Assembly: GCA_026002855.1 (NCBI GenBank)
Contig: BPGD01000001.1
Coordinates: forward strand, 434,001 to 498,000
From: Bryobacteraceae bacterium
GTDB lineage: Bacteria > Acidobacteriota > Terriglobia > Bryobacterales > Bryobacteraceae
Direction: 5' to 3'
Length of the DNA stretch: 64,000 nt
Of the stretch, positions 36,796 to 45,900 are shown piece by piece. A program made the position numbers and the translations under genes. A model generated the notes under the pieces. It saw only the letters and a list, made by a program, of their open reading frames with translations, was not told the origin of the DNA and did not search any database. The first letter of the stretch is position 1, and every line of letters starts with the position of its first letter.

Positions 36796-36825
36796 CGGCA
36801 CGGACCCGGCGAGGGGTCCGTGCCG
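36796..36825. terminator. Hairpin between convergent genes
   Basis: Stem CGGCACGGACC pairs with GGTCCGTGCCG around a short CGGCGAG-type loop, 36 bases after the epimerase stop and 35 before the end of the PilZ gene. On the minus strand it is followed by GTGTTTTTCG, so it could stop transcription in that direction. It probably serves both convergent genes. Confidence 0.6.
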
Positions 36826-36859
36826 ATGCCGAAAGGAGAAGAGAGAGCCAACCGAAAAC

Positions 36860-37201
36860 TTACAGGCTCAGGCCATTGCGGCCCATGGTGCGGAACTCGT
36901 ATTGCTGAATCTCAACCGCCGCCTGATCGCCCTCAGAGCGCACGACGCGCCCGCGCGCAATCAGCTTCAGGCTGCACCGGTTGTCGAGCTGCGCCGGCCA
37001 CCGGATGGCCATCTCCACGCGCTTGCCCGGCACCGGCGGCCGCTCGGTGCGGAAACGCACCCCGCCGCTGCTCATGTCGACGGTGACGCCGGCTCCCTGC
37101 TCGTGGGCGAGCCTCTTGCCGGACATCCGGTAGACGAGCTCGCACTGGATCGGAAAACGGTCCGTCCTTCTGCGGTCGGTACGCAGCACGTCATTCATCA
37201 T
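36860..37201 (-). CDS. PilZ-domain protein
   Basis: 113 residues from the chosen start MMNDVLRTDRR. PilZ c-di-GMP-binding motifs: RRTDR near the N-terminus (RxxxR) and DMSSGGVRFRT (D/NxSxxG). A beta-barrel core follows (EMAIRWPAQLDNRC, LIARGRVVRSEGDQAAVEI). It is a stand-alone PilZ, so probably a c-di-GMP-responsive adaptor. GGGAG lies nine bases before this ATG. Other in-frame ATGs reach back to 37237. The gene is convergent with the epimerase. Confidence 0.85.
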   Translation of the reverse strand: MMNDVLRTDRRRTDRFPIQCELVYRMSGKRLAHEQGAGVTVDMSSGGVRFRTERPPVPGKRVEMAIRWPAQLDNRCSLKLIARGRVVRSEGDQAAVEIQQYEFRTMGRNGLSL

Positions 37202-37455
37202 TGGATCCATCTCCCGGAAGTTCATCATGCTCGCCACAATTGAAGCATGCGGCAGCAGGCAGTTCAGTGCAATAGCTCAGAAGTCCCGACTTGCCGTAGT
37301 ACGGAAGTACCAGTAACTGGATCGCACCCCCGGGATGAAGTTGCGGTCCGTGGCGAGCGCCTGCGCCGGGTCTCCCGCCCCGCTGTCCGTCATGACAGCG
37401 GTGAGGCCGAGCCGGCGATTCCAGCCCGAGCGAAGGATCTGAGCCAGTCCGTTTC

Positions 37456-38571
37456 CTATTCCCTGGGCGCCGCCGTTGCGGCGGGAGGCGGGGCCGCGGC
37501 GGAATTCCTGAAAAACGTGATCTCCCAGTCGGAAATGCCGCTCACATAGAGCCGCGCCCGCTGGCCGGCCAGCGTGTCGGTTTCTCCATAATGGAGGCCG
37601 ATCACCTGAGGATAATAGCCGGGCAGAAAGCCGATTTCGTCACGGTCCATCAGCTTCACGGGCTCGCTCCAGCGGGGAGGATCCAGTGCCGGATTGCTGA
37701 AAGAAATGTAGATCCCTTCCTGGGGCCACCCCGGAGAGCAGCAGGAGCGGTTCAGCAGCATGACGTACTTTTTCAGGTACGTGTTGTAATGGACTGCGGG
37801 TCCCCAGAATGAGTCCGTGTCGGCGCGCTGCCATTCGACGCGAGCCGGAAAGACCGGCGTGCAGCGCCCGCCCAGGCCAGGCTCATCCCAGCGGCCCTGG
37901 AAATATTTCCAGACGTTTCCCAGGGGCGAGAACCGGTCCTGCCAGGCCAGCCGGGCGACGCAGATGCCCTGCTGTTCCCGGGGCCCGGAATAATTCGTGA
38001 AAAAGAAATAGATGAATTTCCGCTCCCGGTCGGAAATGGCGGTAAAGTCTCCGTGGCCGCCGGCAAAAAATCCGTTTTTCGCCGAGCAGTCAACCGGATA
38101 TCCGCTCTCCAGAATGATGCCCAGATCGGTCAGGCTCAGTCCGTAATCGCCCGATATGGCCGCTCCGATCTTCGGCGCCGTCAGGCCGCCCTGCGGGCAC
38201 ACTCCGCCCGGCTCATGGTGATACCAGGCCAGCAGCAGGTTCCGGTCCCGCTGGACGGCTTCCACCCAGAGCGGCGCATGATGCAGCCCCGTGTCCTCCA
38301 CACGCTCGCTCTGCCACTCGGTGAACTGGTTGCCGGCGATGCTGATCATCAGCGGCTGGCCCGTGGAGGTGAAAGCGCGAAAGGTCCCGGCCGCCCAGAA
38401 CGTGGCGCTGTTGCCGTCCGGACGGACCGGCAGTTCGAGCCGCGGGCCGCGGTGAACCACCCAGGACTGGCCCTGGACGGGCAGCCCGGCGGCCAACGCC
38501 AGTGCGGTCAAGCCAACGGCCGCCCGGACCCGGAAAATTTGAAACAGACAGCGCATGCGCAGGGCTTTCAT
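37456..38571 (-). CDS. Exported beta-propeller-like protein, function unknown
   Basis: 371 residues with a signal peptide (AVGLTALALAAGLPVQGQS). Repeating motifs of the kind WGPAVHYNTYLKKYVMLLNR, GIYISFSNPALDPPRWSEPV and GLSLTDLGIILESGYP are typical of five-bladed propellers of the GH43/DUF4185 type, in which SxDgxxW-like blades read out sugar. Acidic residues (HGDFTAI, DTDSFWGPAV) could be catalytic but I cannot assign them. It may act on extracellular polysaccharide. It lies downstream of the TonB receptor on the same strand, separated by a terminator-like hairpin. Confidence 0.7.
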   Translation of the reverse strand: MKALRMRCLFQIFRVRAAVGLTALALAAGLPVQGQSWVVHRGPRLELPVRPDGNSATFWAAGTFRAFTSTGQPLMISIAGNQFTEWQSERVEDTGLHHAPLWVEAVQRDRNLLLAWYHHEPGGVCPQGGLTAPKIGAAISGDYGLSLTDLGIILESGYPVDCSAKNGFFAGGHGDFTAISDRERKFIYFFFTNYSGPREQQGICVARLAWQDRFSPLGNVWKYFQGRWDEPGLGGRCTPVFPARVEWQRADTDSFWGPAVHYNTYLKKYVMLLNRSCCSPGWPQEGIYISFSNPALDPPRWSEPVKLMDRDEIGFLPGYYPQVIGLHYGETDTLAGQRARLYVSGISDWEITFFRNSAAAPPPAATAAPRE

Positions 38572-38702
38572 CCCCTTTTACGGACGAAAAAAAGCGATCC
38601 ATGATTACAGGCGGTTCGGGGGAAATTTCCGGGGGTGTATGCGTCTCCACCGGGCCGCCTCGGCGTCCTGCCATCGCGACCGGCGCCGGGCCGACAAAGA
38701 AA

Positions 38703-38732
38703 GCGGCGGCATTCCTCGCGGAATGCCGCCGC
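38703..38732 (-). terminator. Rho-independent terminator after the TonB receptor
   Basis: A perfect 13-base stem (GCGGCGGCATTCC / GGAATGCCGCCGC) with loop TCGC, 56 bases past the stop of the receptor gene. On the minus strand it is followed by TTTCTTTG, the expected T-rich run. Confidence 0.8.
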
Positions 38733-38787
38733 CAGGGAGGGGCATCGCGGGCCGCGCCTCGAAGTGCCGGGCGCGGTCTTGAGACTC

Positions 38788-41700
38788 TCAGAAATCAGCC
38801 CGGATGCCGAACTGGATCTGCCGCCGGTCGTCGCTCACACCCGAGATCTGCCCGAACAGCGGACTGGCCGGGTTCGTATTGATCCCGGTGAAGCGGTGCC
38901 GGTTGAACAGATTCAGGAACTCGGCGCGGAACTGCACGCGCGTGCCTTCGCGCGGCACCCAGTTCTTTTGCAGGCTGGTGTCCTCGTTGTAGAAGGCGAA
39001 GCCGCGCACCTGGTCCACCAGGCGCGAGGCATTGCCGCGGGCGTAGCGGTTGATCTTCACCGGATCCACCACCATCGACGTGTTGATATACGTCTTGTCG
39101 GGCCGCGGCGTGTTGATGTCGGTCATGTCGAACTTGCCAGCGCTGAAGTTCGGGTTGTACATGGACTGGCCGTTGGTGATCAGGAACGGCCTGTTGGTGG
39201 CGAAGTTCGAGTTCGGCGTGCCGGTCGCGCCGAAGCCCATCGGCATGCCGGAAGAGTAGTTGCCGATGTACTGGAGCGTCCAGCCGCCGGCGATGAAGTC
39301 GAGCCACATCGGGATCCCGCGGCCGCGGGCCCGGTTGCGGCCGAAGGGCAGGTCATAGGAAGCGCCGATCTTGACCACGTGACGCTGGTCGTACTCCATC
39401 ACGCTCTTTTCCAGCTTCAGGTTGTAATAGTCAAGCGGGCGGCCGGAGTTCATGCCCCAGGTGTCGCCGAAGGTGGAGCTGACGTTGCCCATCGTCTTCG
39501 AGAAGGTGTAGTTCGACGTGAACTGAAGGCCGTGCGAGTAGCGCTTGTTCCACTGGATCTGCAACGCCTGGTAGTTGGAGAATCCCAGCGGGACGTTCCA
39601 GCTATACAGCCCGCTCCAGTAGATCACCGTCGGGTAGGGCGACAGCGTCTGCCACAGCGGAATCCAGTCGCCATCGTTGCCGTACGGATAGCGCGCGCCC
39701 ATTGCCCTGGCGGCGGCGGGAATCGAGGCGTCATTGTTCACCCAGCTTCCCAGCGTGTCGCCCAGGCTCAGCACTGAATAGGGCAACTGGAACGGGCGGC
39801 GGATCTCATTGGCCAGCAGGCCGACGCTCTGCGTGCCCACATAGCCGACGTCGATCACCATCTGCCCGGGGAGCTCGCGCTGGATGTTGAAGTTCCACTG
39901 CATGGTGTAGCCGACGCGGCCGCCGTTGGGATCCCAGCTCACCGGCCCCCAGATGTATTTGGCCAGCGACGGATCCAGTTGCGCCCTGGTGATGACCCCG
40001 TTGTAGCCGTCATCCCAGTTGAAGGCAGGCAGGTTCGGCGCCGGCCGCTGCACCTGATTGGTCATCGTGAAACCGGCCTTGTTGCCCCAGGGGACGCCGG
40101 ACCAGCCGTTCGGGATCCGCGGCGAGTAGAAGATGCCGAAGCCCGAGCGGATGGTCATCTTTGTCGCCTCGGGCAGCTGGTAGGCGAAGCCGACCCGGGG
40201 CCCCCACGTCGTCCAGAGGTTGTTGTCATAGAACATGCGGCGGCCGATGCGGCCGGGCCCGAAGCCGGCGAACTCCACCGCGCCCTTGATGCCATACTTC
40301 GGATCCATCAGGTCCAGGTTGAAGTTGTGCAGCCGGTCGTATTTCTCCGTGCCCTGCGGCTGATAGTCCCACCTCAGGCCGATGTTCACCGTCAGGCGAC
40401 GGCTCACCTTCCAGTCGTCCTGAACGAACCAGCTATACATCGGGAACTGGCTGCCGACGGGCACGTCGATGTAGACGCTGGCGCTGGTCACCTGGCCGAG
40501 CAGCATGGACGCGAAGCCGTGGCCGGTCTGGCTGAAGCCCGGCAGGCCGGTGACGTCAGCCGAGAAGTTGAACTGCCCCGGCCCGGCGTTGTTGCGCCAG
40601 TTCAGCCCGTTCCAGCGGTAGTCGAAGCCGAACTTGAGCGCGTGCTTGCCGCGCAGCCAGCTCAGCGTGTTCACTACCTGATAGGCCGTGCCCGCGCCCA
40701 TGTCATTGGCCTGGTAGCCGAGCGTCGGGAAGCTGACGCGGTCGCCCGACAGGCCGGTGATCTCCGGATAATTCATGTCCTGGCGGATGCCCTTGATCCC
40801 CAGGATCTGCGCGCCCGGCTCCTTCACGTGCTTCGACGTCGACGGGTTGATCTGGCGGTTGTAGGCCAGCGTGACGTGGTTCAGGATCGTCGGTGTGATC
40901 GTCCAGTCATGAGCCAGGCGCACGTAGTGCGAGGCCACCCACTGGAGACGGGCGCGGCTCAGCGGGCCGCCGTTCGGGTCGTTGAAGTCCCAGACTCCGC
41001 CCTGGTCGAGCAGCGTGCGCGGGCGGTCGACGAAGACGAACGAACCCGACAGCCGCTGGTTGGAGTTGATCTGGAAATCGCTCTTGGTGGAAAACTGCGT
41101 CTGCTCGAAACCCGCCTGGTTGGACACCGGAAAGAAGCTGTTATTCAGTAGCGTCGGCAACGCCGGCTTGTAATGCTTCAGCATGAGGTCGCGCAGGTTC
41201 ATCGAGACTTTCGAGAAGCGCGAAGCCGGGATACGGTTGCCGGGGAACAGGTCGCGCACCACCACACCGTTGACCAGACGGTAGCTGGCCGGGTCGTAGA
41301 TTCCGCCGCGAGGCACGTCGCGGCCGAGAGCGTCCTTGCCGAGGATCTCGCCGGTGAGATAGTTGCTGAAGTCGCCGTTCCACCAGGCCTCGGTCGGAAC
41401 CGTCACCGTGGGGGAGCCGCCGCCAGCGAACTGCTCCTTGTACTTCTCGTAGGCGGTGTAGAAAAACCATTTGTCCTTCCCGTGGATGACCTTCGGGATC
41501 CACACCGGGCCGCCGAGCGAAGCCGCCCAATTGTGCCGCCGGTCGTAGCGGCGCGGGCGCCCGTAGAAGTTGTTGGCAAACGTGTTGGCGTCGAAGCTCT
41601 CATTGTGGAGCTGGAACATGCCGCTTCCATGGAACTGGTTGGTGCCCGACTTCATCACGAAGTTGAACACTCCGCCCGCCGTGCGCGTGAACTCGGCGCT

Positions 41701-42357
41701 CATGCCGCTGGTCTGGATCTTGAACTCTTCCAGCGCCTCCATCGACGGGCTGGACTCGCCCATGTGCCCGCTGATGTAAATCGTCGCCGACGCGCCGTCC
41801 AGCACCACTTCCTTGGAGAACGACGGCGCCCCGTTGATGTGGCTGGTCCAGTTGTTCCCGCTGACGCCCGGCGTCAGCCGGAAGGCGAAGTTTTCCGCGT
41901 ATCGGCCGCCGCTGAATCCGAGCGGCAGGTCGATCACCTGACGCGTGCCCAGCACCTGGCCGACTTCCGGCGTCTCGGTTTGCAGCAGCGGCGCCTCGGC
42001 CGTCACCGTCACCGATTCGCTGGTCGCGCCCACTTCCAGCCGCACGTCCACGCGAACGACGTCCTGGATGCTCAGCCGGATGCCCTCGCGAACCACCTTC
42101 CGGAAGCCCGGAGCCTCGAACTCCAGCCGGTATTCGCCAATCGGCAGGTTCGGGGCACGATATTGCCCCTGTTCGTTGGTGCGCGTTTCGACCGTCAGAT
42201 TCGTGGTGGTTTGAACAATGGTGACCTTGACCTGTGGAACCACGGCGCCGGTGGGATCGGTCACCGTGCCGACCAGTGTAGCGCGGTCCTGCTGCGCCCA
42301 GGCGGAAGCAGACAGCAGCACCGCAACCCAAAACACGTTGCGTTTGAGCTCGTTCAT
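38788..42357 (-). CDS. Oar-type TonB-dependent receptor
   Basis: 1189 residues from MNELKRN (the frame is open further upstream but GAGGTAG precedes this ATG). A signal peptide ends near SAWAQ. It is followed by a carboxypeptidase-regulatory-like domain (DRATLVGTVTDPTGAVVPQV), a plug (VNRR-free Oar type: EALEEFKIQTSGMSAEFTRT, GGVFNFVMKSGTNQFHG) and a large barrel ending in IQFGIRADF. The length fits the acidobacterial Oar family, whose ligands are mostly unknown and probably polymers or peptides. It is transcribed alone, divergent from the VWFA-related gene. No SusD-like partner is seen. Confidence 0.9.
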   Translation of the reverse strand: MNELKRNVFWVAVLLSASAWAQQDRATLVGTVTDPTGAVVPQVKVTIVQTTTNLTVETRTNEQGQYRAPNLPIGEYRLEFEAPGFRKVVREGIRLSIQDVVRVDVRLEVGATSESVTVTAEAPLLQTETPEVGQVLGTRQVIDLPLGFSGGRYAENFAFRLTPGVSGNNWTSHINGAPSFSKEVVLDGASATIYISGHMGESSPSMEALEEFKIQTSGMSAEFTRTAGGVFNFVMKSGTNQFHGSGMFQLHNESFDANTFANNFYGRPRRYDRRHNWAASLGGPVWIPKVIHGKDKWFFYTAYEKYKEQFAGGGSPTVTVPTEAWWNGDFSNYLTGEILGKDALGRDVPRGGIYDPASYRLVNGVVVRDLFPGNRIPASRFSKVSMNLRDLMLKHYKPALPTLLNNSFFPVSNQAGFEQTQFSTKSDFQINSNQRLSGSFVFVDRPRTLLDQGGVWDFNDPNGGPLSRARLQWVASHYVRLAHDWTITPTILNHVTLAYNRQINPSTSKHVKEPGAQILGIKGIRQDMNYPEITGLSGDRVSFPTLGYQANDMGAGTAYQVVNTLSWLRGKHALKFGFDYRWNGLNWRNNAGPGQFNFSADVTGLPGFSQTGHGFASMLLGQVTSASVYIDVPVGSQFPMYSWFVQDDWKVSRRLTVNIGLRWDYQPQGTEKYDRLHNFNLDLMDPKYGIKGAVEFAGFGPGRIGRRMFYDNNLWTTWGPRVGFAYQLPEATKMTIRSGFGIFYSPRIPNGWSGVPWGNKAGFTMTNQVQRPAPNLPAFNWDDGYNGVITRAQLDPSLAKYIWGPVSWDPNGGRVGYTMQWNFNIQRELPGQMVIDVGYVGTQSVGLLANEIRRPFQLPYSVLSLGDTLGSWVNNDASIPAAARAMGARYPYGNDGDWIPLWQTLSPYPTVIYWSGLYSWNVPLGFSNYQALQIQWNKRYSHGLQFTSNYTFSKTMGNVSSTFGDTWGMNSGRPLDYYNLKLEKSVMEYDQRHVVKIGASYDLPFGRNRARGRGIPMWLDFIAGGWTLQYIGNYSSGMPMGFGATGTPNSNFATNRPFLITNGQSMYNPNFSAGKFDMTDINTPRPDKTYINTSMVVDPVKINRYARGNASRLVDQVRGFAFYNEDTSLQKNWVPREGTRVQFRAEFLNLFNRHRFTGINTNPASPLFGQISGVSDDRRQIQFGIRADF

Positions 42358-42814
42358 CGGGCTACCTCGCTGGATCGTCTTGTTTGAACAACTCCCACGT
42401 TTTCTTCGCCCGGCCCATCGAACCGGACCGGGCCCCCTGCGGCAGACGGGCATAACCCGGCATGCACCGTAAGCCGCAATCGCTTTCAGAGTGTTGCGAC
42501 ACGATCCTCGTGTCAAGGGGAAATCAGGCCCTTTTCGCTTAAGACGGATTCATCCCGACGCCTGCGGTGAGGATCTCTTTCCGAAGAGCCCACATGTTAC
42601 CCAGACATGCCTGTGCGGGCCTTGGGACGGTGGCGCGAAGTGGACAGCGACAGAACGCGCTTGCAACCGGCAGTGCGATCCCCGCCCCGCCGACGGGCGC
42701 CCGAAGCCTGGCGATGGCCGCTGGGATCGAAGGCGCCCCGCCGCCATTTCAGCCGGGGAGCCTCCTCAGAAACCCGGCATCGGCCGAACCCGTATAATCA
42801 AGGCAGGGATTCCG
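42358..42814. promoter_or_regulatory. Divergent promoter region between receptor and VWFA gene
   Basis: A 457-base intergenic space serving two genes transcribed in opposite directions. A TATAAT at 42793-42798 lies 16 bases before the VWFA start, probably too close to be its -10 with a normal leader unless the leader is very short; no convincing -35 was seen. No other structure recognised. Confidence 0.35.
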
Positions 42815-43873
42815 ATGAGGCGACGTGATCTGCTGAGGCTCGCCGCCTGCGGCGCGGCAGTCTGCATGGCGCCCGCCCCCGTGAGCGGACAGCAGGCGGT
42901 GCAGACGCAGAAGCCGCCGCTGCGCCCGGAAGAGGCTTTCAAGTCCTCCGTCACCGAGGTCGTCGTCCCGGTCACCGTGACGGACGAGAAGGGACGCTTC
43001 GTCTCCAACCTCGACGAGAAAGACTTTCTGCTGCTCGATGAGGGCATGCCCCAGAAGATCACCTACTTCACGCGCGAGCGCAACCAGCCGGTCGTCATCG
43101 GCTATCTCATCGACCTGTCCAACCGCACGCGGCTGCACTGGGACAAGTTCCAGGAGGCGATCATCGAGCTCGTCGACGCCACCATGGAGCCGGACGGCAA
43201 GCCCGACAAGCGCTTCTCCGGTTACCTGATCGGCTATTCGACGGAAGCCGAACTGCTCGTCAACACCACCGACGACCCGGAGAGGATCATTGACCGGATC
43301 CGGAAGCTCAAGCCGGGCGGCAGCTCCGCGCTGTTTGACGCGGTGTGGATGGCCTGCACCAGCCGGACGCTCGTGAAGGGCGAGCCGATCGAGCCGCGGC
43401 GCGTCATCGTGATTGTGGGCGACGGCACCGACACGAGCAGCTCGCGGACGCTCGAAGAGGTCGTCGAGATCGCCCAGCGCAACCTGGTCACCATTTACGG
43501 CGTCTCCACCGTCGCCTTCGGCTTCCACAGCGCGGGCGATGCCAACCTGCGGCGCCTGTGCGAGGCCACCGGCGGCCGCGTCGTCTACCCGCTCGAAAAC
43601 GTGTATTCCGACGTGAGCGGCTATCTGTCGACGCCCTCCGACGAGGGCAACTATGCGCTCAAGGTCGGCACCGGCGGCTACGCCGCCGCCATCATGCGCG
43701 GCATCGTCAACGCCATTGCCGCCACCGCCGGCGAGATCACCACGCAGTACATTTTGCGTTACGTGCCCAGCGATCTGGACGTCCGCAAGCCGTTCCGGCG
43801 CATCGAAGTGCGCGTCAACCTGCCCAACGTGAAGGTCCGCGCGCGCGAAGGGTACTATGCATTCAACCCGTGA
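42815..43873 (+). CDS. VWFA-related exported protein (acidobacterial family)
   Basis: 352 residues. The N-terminus MRRRDLLRLAACGAAVCMAP looks like a Tat or Sec signal. SVTEVVVPVTVTDEKGRFVS and DFLLLDEGMPQKITYFTRER are hallmark blocks of the VWFA-related family abundant in Acidobacteriota. The metal-site motif is degenerate: D100-L-S102-N-R instead of DxSxS, so metal binding may be altered. GDGTDTSSSRTLEEV and a C-terminal EVRVNLPNVKVRAREGYYAF complete the fold. The role is unknown; probably an extracytoplasmic adhesion or assembly factor. The S24 gene follows 28 bases downstream. Confidence 0.85.
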   Translation: MRRRDLLRLAACGAAVCMAPAPVSGQQAVQTQKPPLRPEEAFKSSVTEVVVPVTVTDEKGRFVSNLDEKDFLLLDEGMPQKITYFTRERNQPVVIGYLIDLSNRTRLHWDKFQEAIIELVDATMEPDGKPDKRFSGYLIGYSTEAELLVNTTDDPERIIDRIRKLKPGGSSALFDAVWMACTSRTLVKGEPIEPRRVIVIVGDGTDTSSSRTLEEVVEIAQRNLVTIYGVSTVAFGFHSAGDANLRRLCEATGGRVVYPLENVYSDVSGYLSTPSDEGNYALKVGTGGYAAAIMRGIVNAIAATAGEITTQYILRYVPSDLDVRKPFRRIEVRVNLPNVKVRAREGYYAFNP

Positions 43874-43901
43874 TCCTCACGGCCGATGAGACAGGCAGGC
43901 G

Positions 43902-44693
43902 ATGGCCGCAGTCCTCACTCGCATGGTCGAATACAGGGTCCTCGAGGCCCTGGGCGAGAACTGCGGCGTGATCGTCGCCGATCCGGAAGCCGGCCAGTGC
44001 GCCTTTCGCTTCCGCGAGGACGTTCACGAATTCGCCGGCGGGGAGGCGGAAGTGCTTTCGGCGCTCTTCGACCAGCTCCCGGCGCTCGAACGCGAGATGG
44101 GCACGCGCGCCTTTCTCGCGTGGCTGGACGACACGCTCTCCAACACGCTCCGCATCTCCGTCCAGGCCCGCACGATGGCCATCGACCTCGAGCGCACCGC
44201 CCAGGCACTCTACCGCCGCCACGTGCACACGCCGGTTCGGCCCTATGAGACGCACCTGCCGCTGATCCCCATCGAGCTCGCCGCCGGCGGCTTCGGTCGC
44301 GACAAGGCAAAGCTCGCCGAGGAGTGGGTCGAGGCCCGCGTCCCCGGCCGGCGCCGCCTCAGCGACGATCTGTTCCTCGTACGCGTCCATGGCCGCTCGA
44401 TGGAGCCGGACATCCCCGACGGCGCCATCTGCGTCTTCCGCTCCTACTATGGCGGTTCGCGCAGGAATGGCATCTTTATCGTGCAGCGCATCGCCACGCT
44501 CGATGAGGGCGGCGAGTTCACCCTGAAGCGCTACCAGAGCAGCAAGGAGGTCCGCGGCGACCAGTGGCGCCATACGCGGATCACCATGCAGCCGGAAAAT
44601 CCCGACTATCAGGACTGGGACCTCCGCGAGGACGAGCGCTACATCACCATCGCCGAATTCGTCTGCGTGCTTGAGGATCCGCTCGAAGAGTGA
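43902..44693 (+). CDS. S24 (LexA/UmuD-like) peptidase-domain protein without HTH
   Basis: 263 residues. The C-terminal half carries the S24 dyad: Ser166 in VHGRSMEPDIPDG and Lys209 in FTLKRY, as in LexA, UmuD and CI repressors. The N-terminal ~125 residues are not a winged helix-turn-helix. They are an unfamiliar helical domain (RFREDVHEFAGGEAEVLSAL, TMAIDLERTAQALYRRHVHT). No Ala-Gly cleavage site is obvious between the halves. It could be a self-cleaving regulator with a new sensor domain or a UmuD-like factor, but no umuC or error-prone polymerase is next to it. It is close behind the VWFA gene and may be co-transcribed. Confidence 0.8.
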   Translation: MAAVLTRMVEYRVLEALGENCGVIVADPEAGQCAFRFREDVHEFAGGEAEVLSALFDQLPALEREMGTRAFLAWLDDTLSNTLRISVQARTMAIDLERTAQALYRRHVHTPVRPYETHLPLIPIELAAGGFGRDKAKLAEEWVEARVPGRRRLSDDLFLVRVHGRSMEPDIPDGAICVFRSYYGGSRRNGIFIVQRIATLDEGGEFTLKRYQSSKEVRGDQWRHTRITMQPENPDYQDWDLREDERYITIAEFVCVLEDPLEE

Positions 44694-44725
44694 GGCGGCC
44701 GGGCATCTGATATATCATCAGAGGC

Positions 44726-45583
44726 ATGATCTCCGAGACCAGCCGCAGAGGATTCCTGCAATCGATTCCCGCCGCCGCGGCCGCGGCCTCCTTCGCCGGC
44801 GCGGCCGCCTCTGGCGCCGCCGCCCCGGACGCGCCGGTCCGCCTCGGCATCGCCAGTTACTCGTTCCGCGAATTCAGCCGGCGTCTCTGCATCAAGTACA
44901 CCAAAGAACTCGGCATTTCGCTGCTCACGGTGAAGGAATTTCACGCGCTGTACCGCTCCACGCCGGATGAGCTCGACCGGGCGCGCCGCGAATTCCAGGC
45001 CGCCGGCATCACCCTTACCGCCGGCGGCACCGTCTACATGCAGAAGGAAGACCCCGACGACGTGAAATTCTACTTCGAGTATGCGAAGCGGCTCGGACTT
45101 CCGATGATGAACATCGGCCCGACGGCCAAAACGCTGCCGATCATCGAGCGCTTCGTCAGGGAGTATGACATCAAGGTGGCCGTGCACAACCACGGCCCGG
45201 AAGACAGACACTTCCCTGCCCCGTCGGATGCTTTGAAGCTCATCCGCGACATGGATCCGCGCGTCGGCGTCTGCGTCGACGTGGGCCACACCACCCGCAC
45301 CGGCAGGGACGTGCTCGAGGAGATCGAGAAGTCCGGCCCGCGCCTGCTCGACATGCACATCAAGGACCTGAAGGATCTGAAGGACGCACGCAGCCAGTGC
45401 GACGTCGGCGACGGGCAGATGCCCATCCCGCAGATCTTCCGTCTGCTGATGAAGATGAATTACCCGGGCGTGGTGCACCTGGAATACGAGATCAACGCCG
45501 ACAACCCGCTGCCCGGCATGCACCGCAGCTTCGCCTATATGCGTGGTGTGCTGGCCGGACTTGGAGCGACAGCGGCGGCCTGA
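44726..45583 (+). CDS. Tat-exported sugar phosphate isomerase/epimerase-like TIM barrel
   Basis: 285 residues. The Tat signal SRRGFLQS with an Ala-rich core is followed by an AP-endonuclease-2/xylose-isomerase-like barrel: LGIASYSFREF, the metal-ligand candidates in VAVHNHGPED, VGVCVDVGHTTRTG, LLDMHIKDL and VVHLEYEIN. Glu/Asp/His positions fit a divalent-metal site. Such exported proteins are common in Acidobacteriota and Planctomycetes, and the substrate is usually unknown. A small dyad, CTGATATATCATCAG at 44707-44721, lies just upstream of the start. Confidence 0.85.
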   Translation: MISETSRRGFLQSIPAAAAAASFAGAAASGAAAPDAPVRLGIASYSFREFSRRLCIKYTKELGISLLTVKEFHALYRSTPDELDRARREFQAAGITLTAGGTVYMQKEDPDDVKFYFEYAKRLGLPMMNIGPTAKTLPIIERFVREYDIKVAVHNHGPEDRHFPAPSDALKLIRDMDPRVGVCVDVGHTTRTGRDVLEEIEKSGPRLLDMHIKDLKDLKDARSQCDVGDGQMPIPQIFRLLMKMNYPGVVHLEYEINADNPLPGMHRSFAYMRGVLAGLGATAAA

Positions 45584-45591
45584 GCCGCCGC
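45572..45591 (+). terminator. GC hairpin at the stop codon of the TIM-barrel gene
   Basis: Stem GCGGCGGC / GCCGCCGC with loop CTGA, overlapping the TGA stop. There is no T-run, so termination would be weak or factor-dependent. The ~310 bases to the next gene (45584-45900) hold no gene I can support. Confidence 0.3.
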
Positions 45592-45900
45592 CATCGCCTG
45601 TTCCGCCCGCCCCGCAGCGCGGGCTCTGTTGGCGGCTCAGATGCGGCCGGGCCTTCCAGGCCGCGAGAACAACCCGTGCGGCTTCCTTGGCGTCAACCCT
45701 GGCGGGCCGAAGGCCCCACGCCGCGCTGCTTCCACCGTCCCCCTGTTCTTGCCGACGAATTTGTCCTATTCTGTGGACGCGAGACTTTGGCCGCCGGCCG
45801 GCCTCCGGCACGGGCAACCGGCGGCCGTCCGGGGGCCGGCCCGGAGTGGATGCTCCGGCCCGGGGGACGGCCGTAGAGAACCGAAAACGGGAGGCATGCC

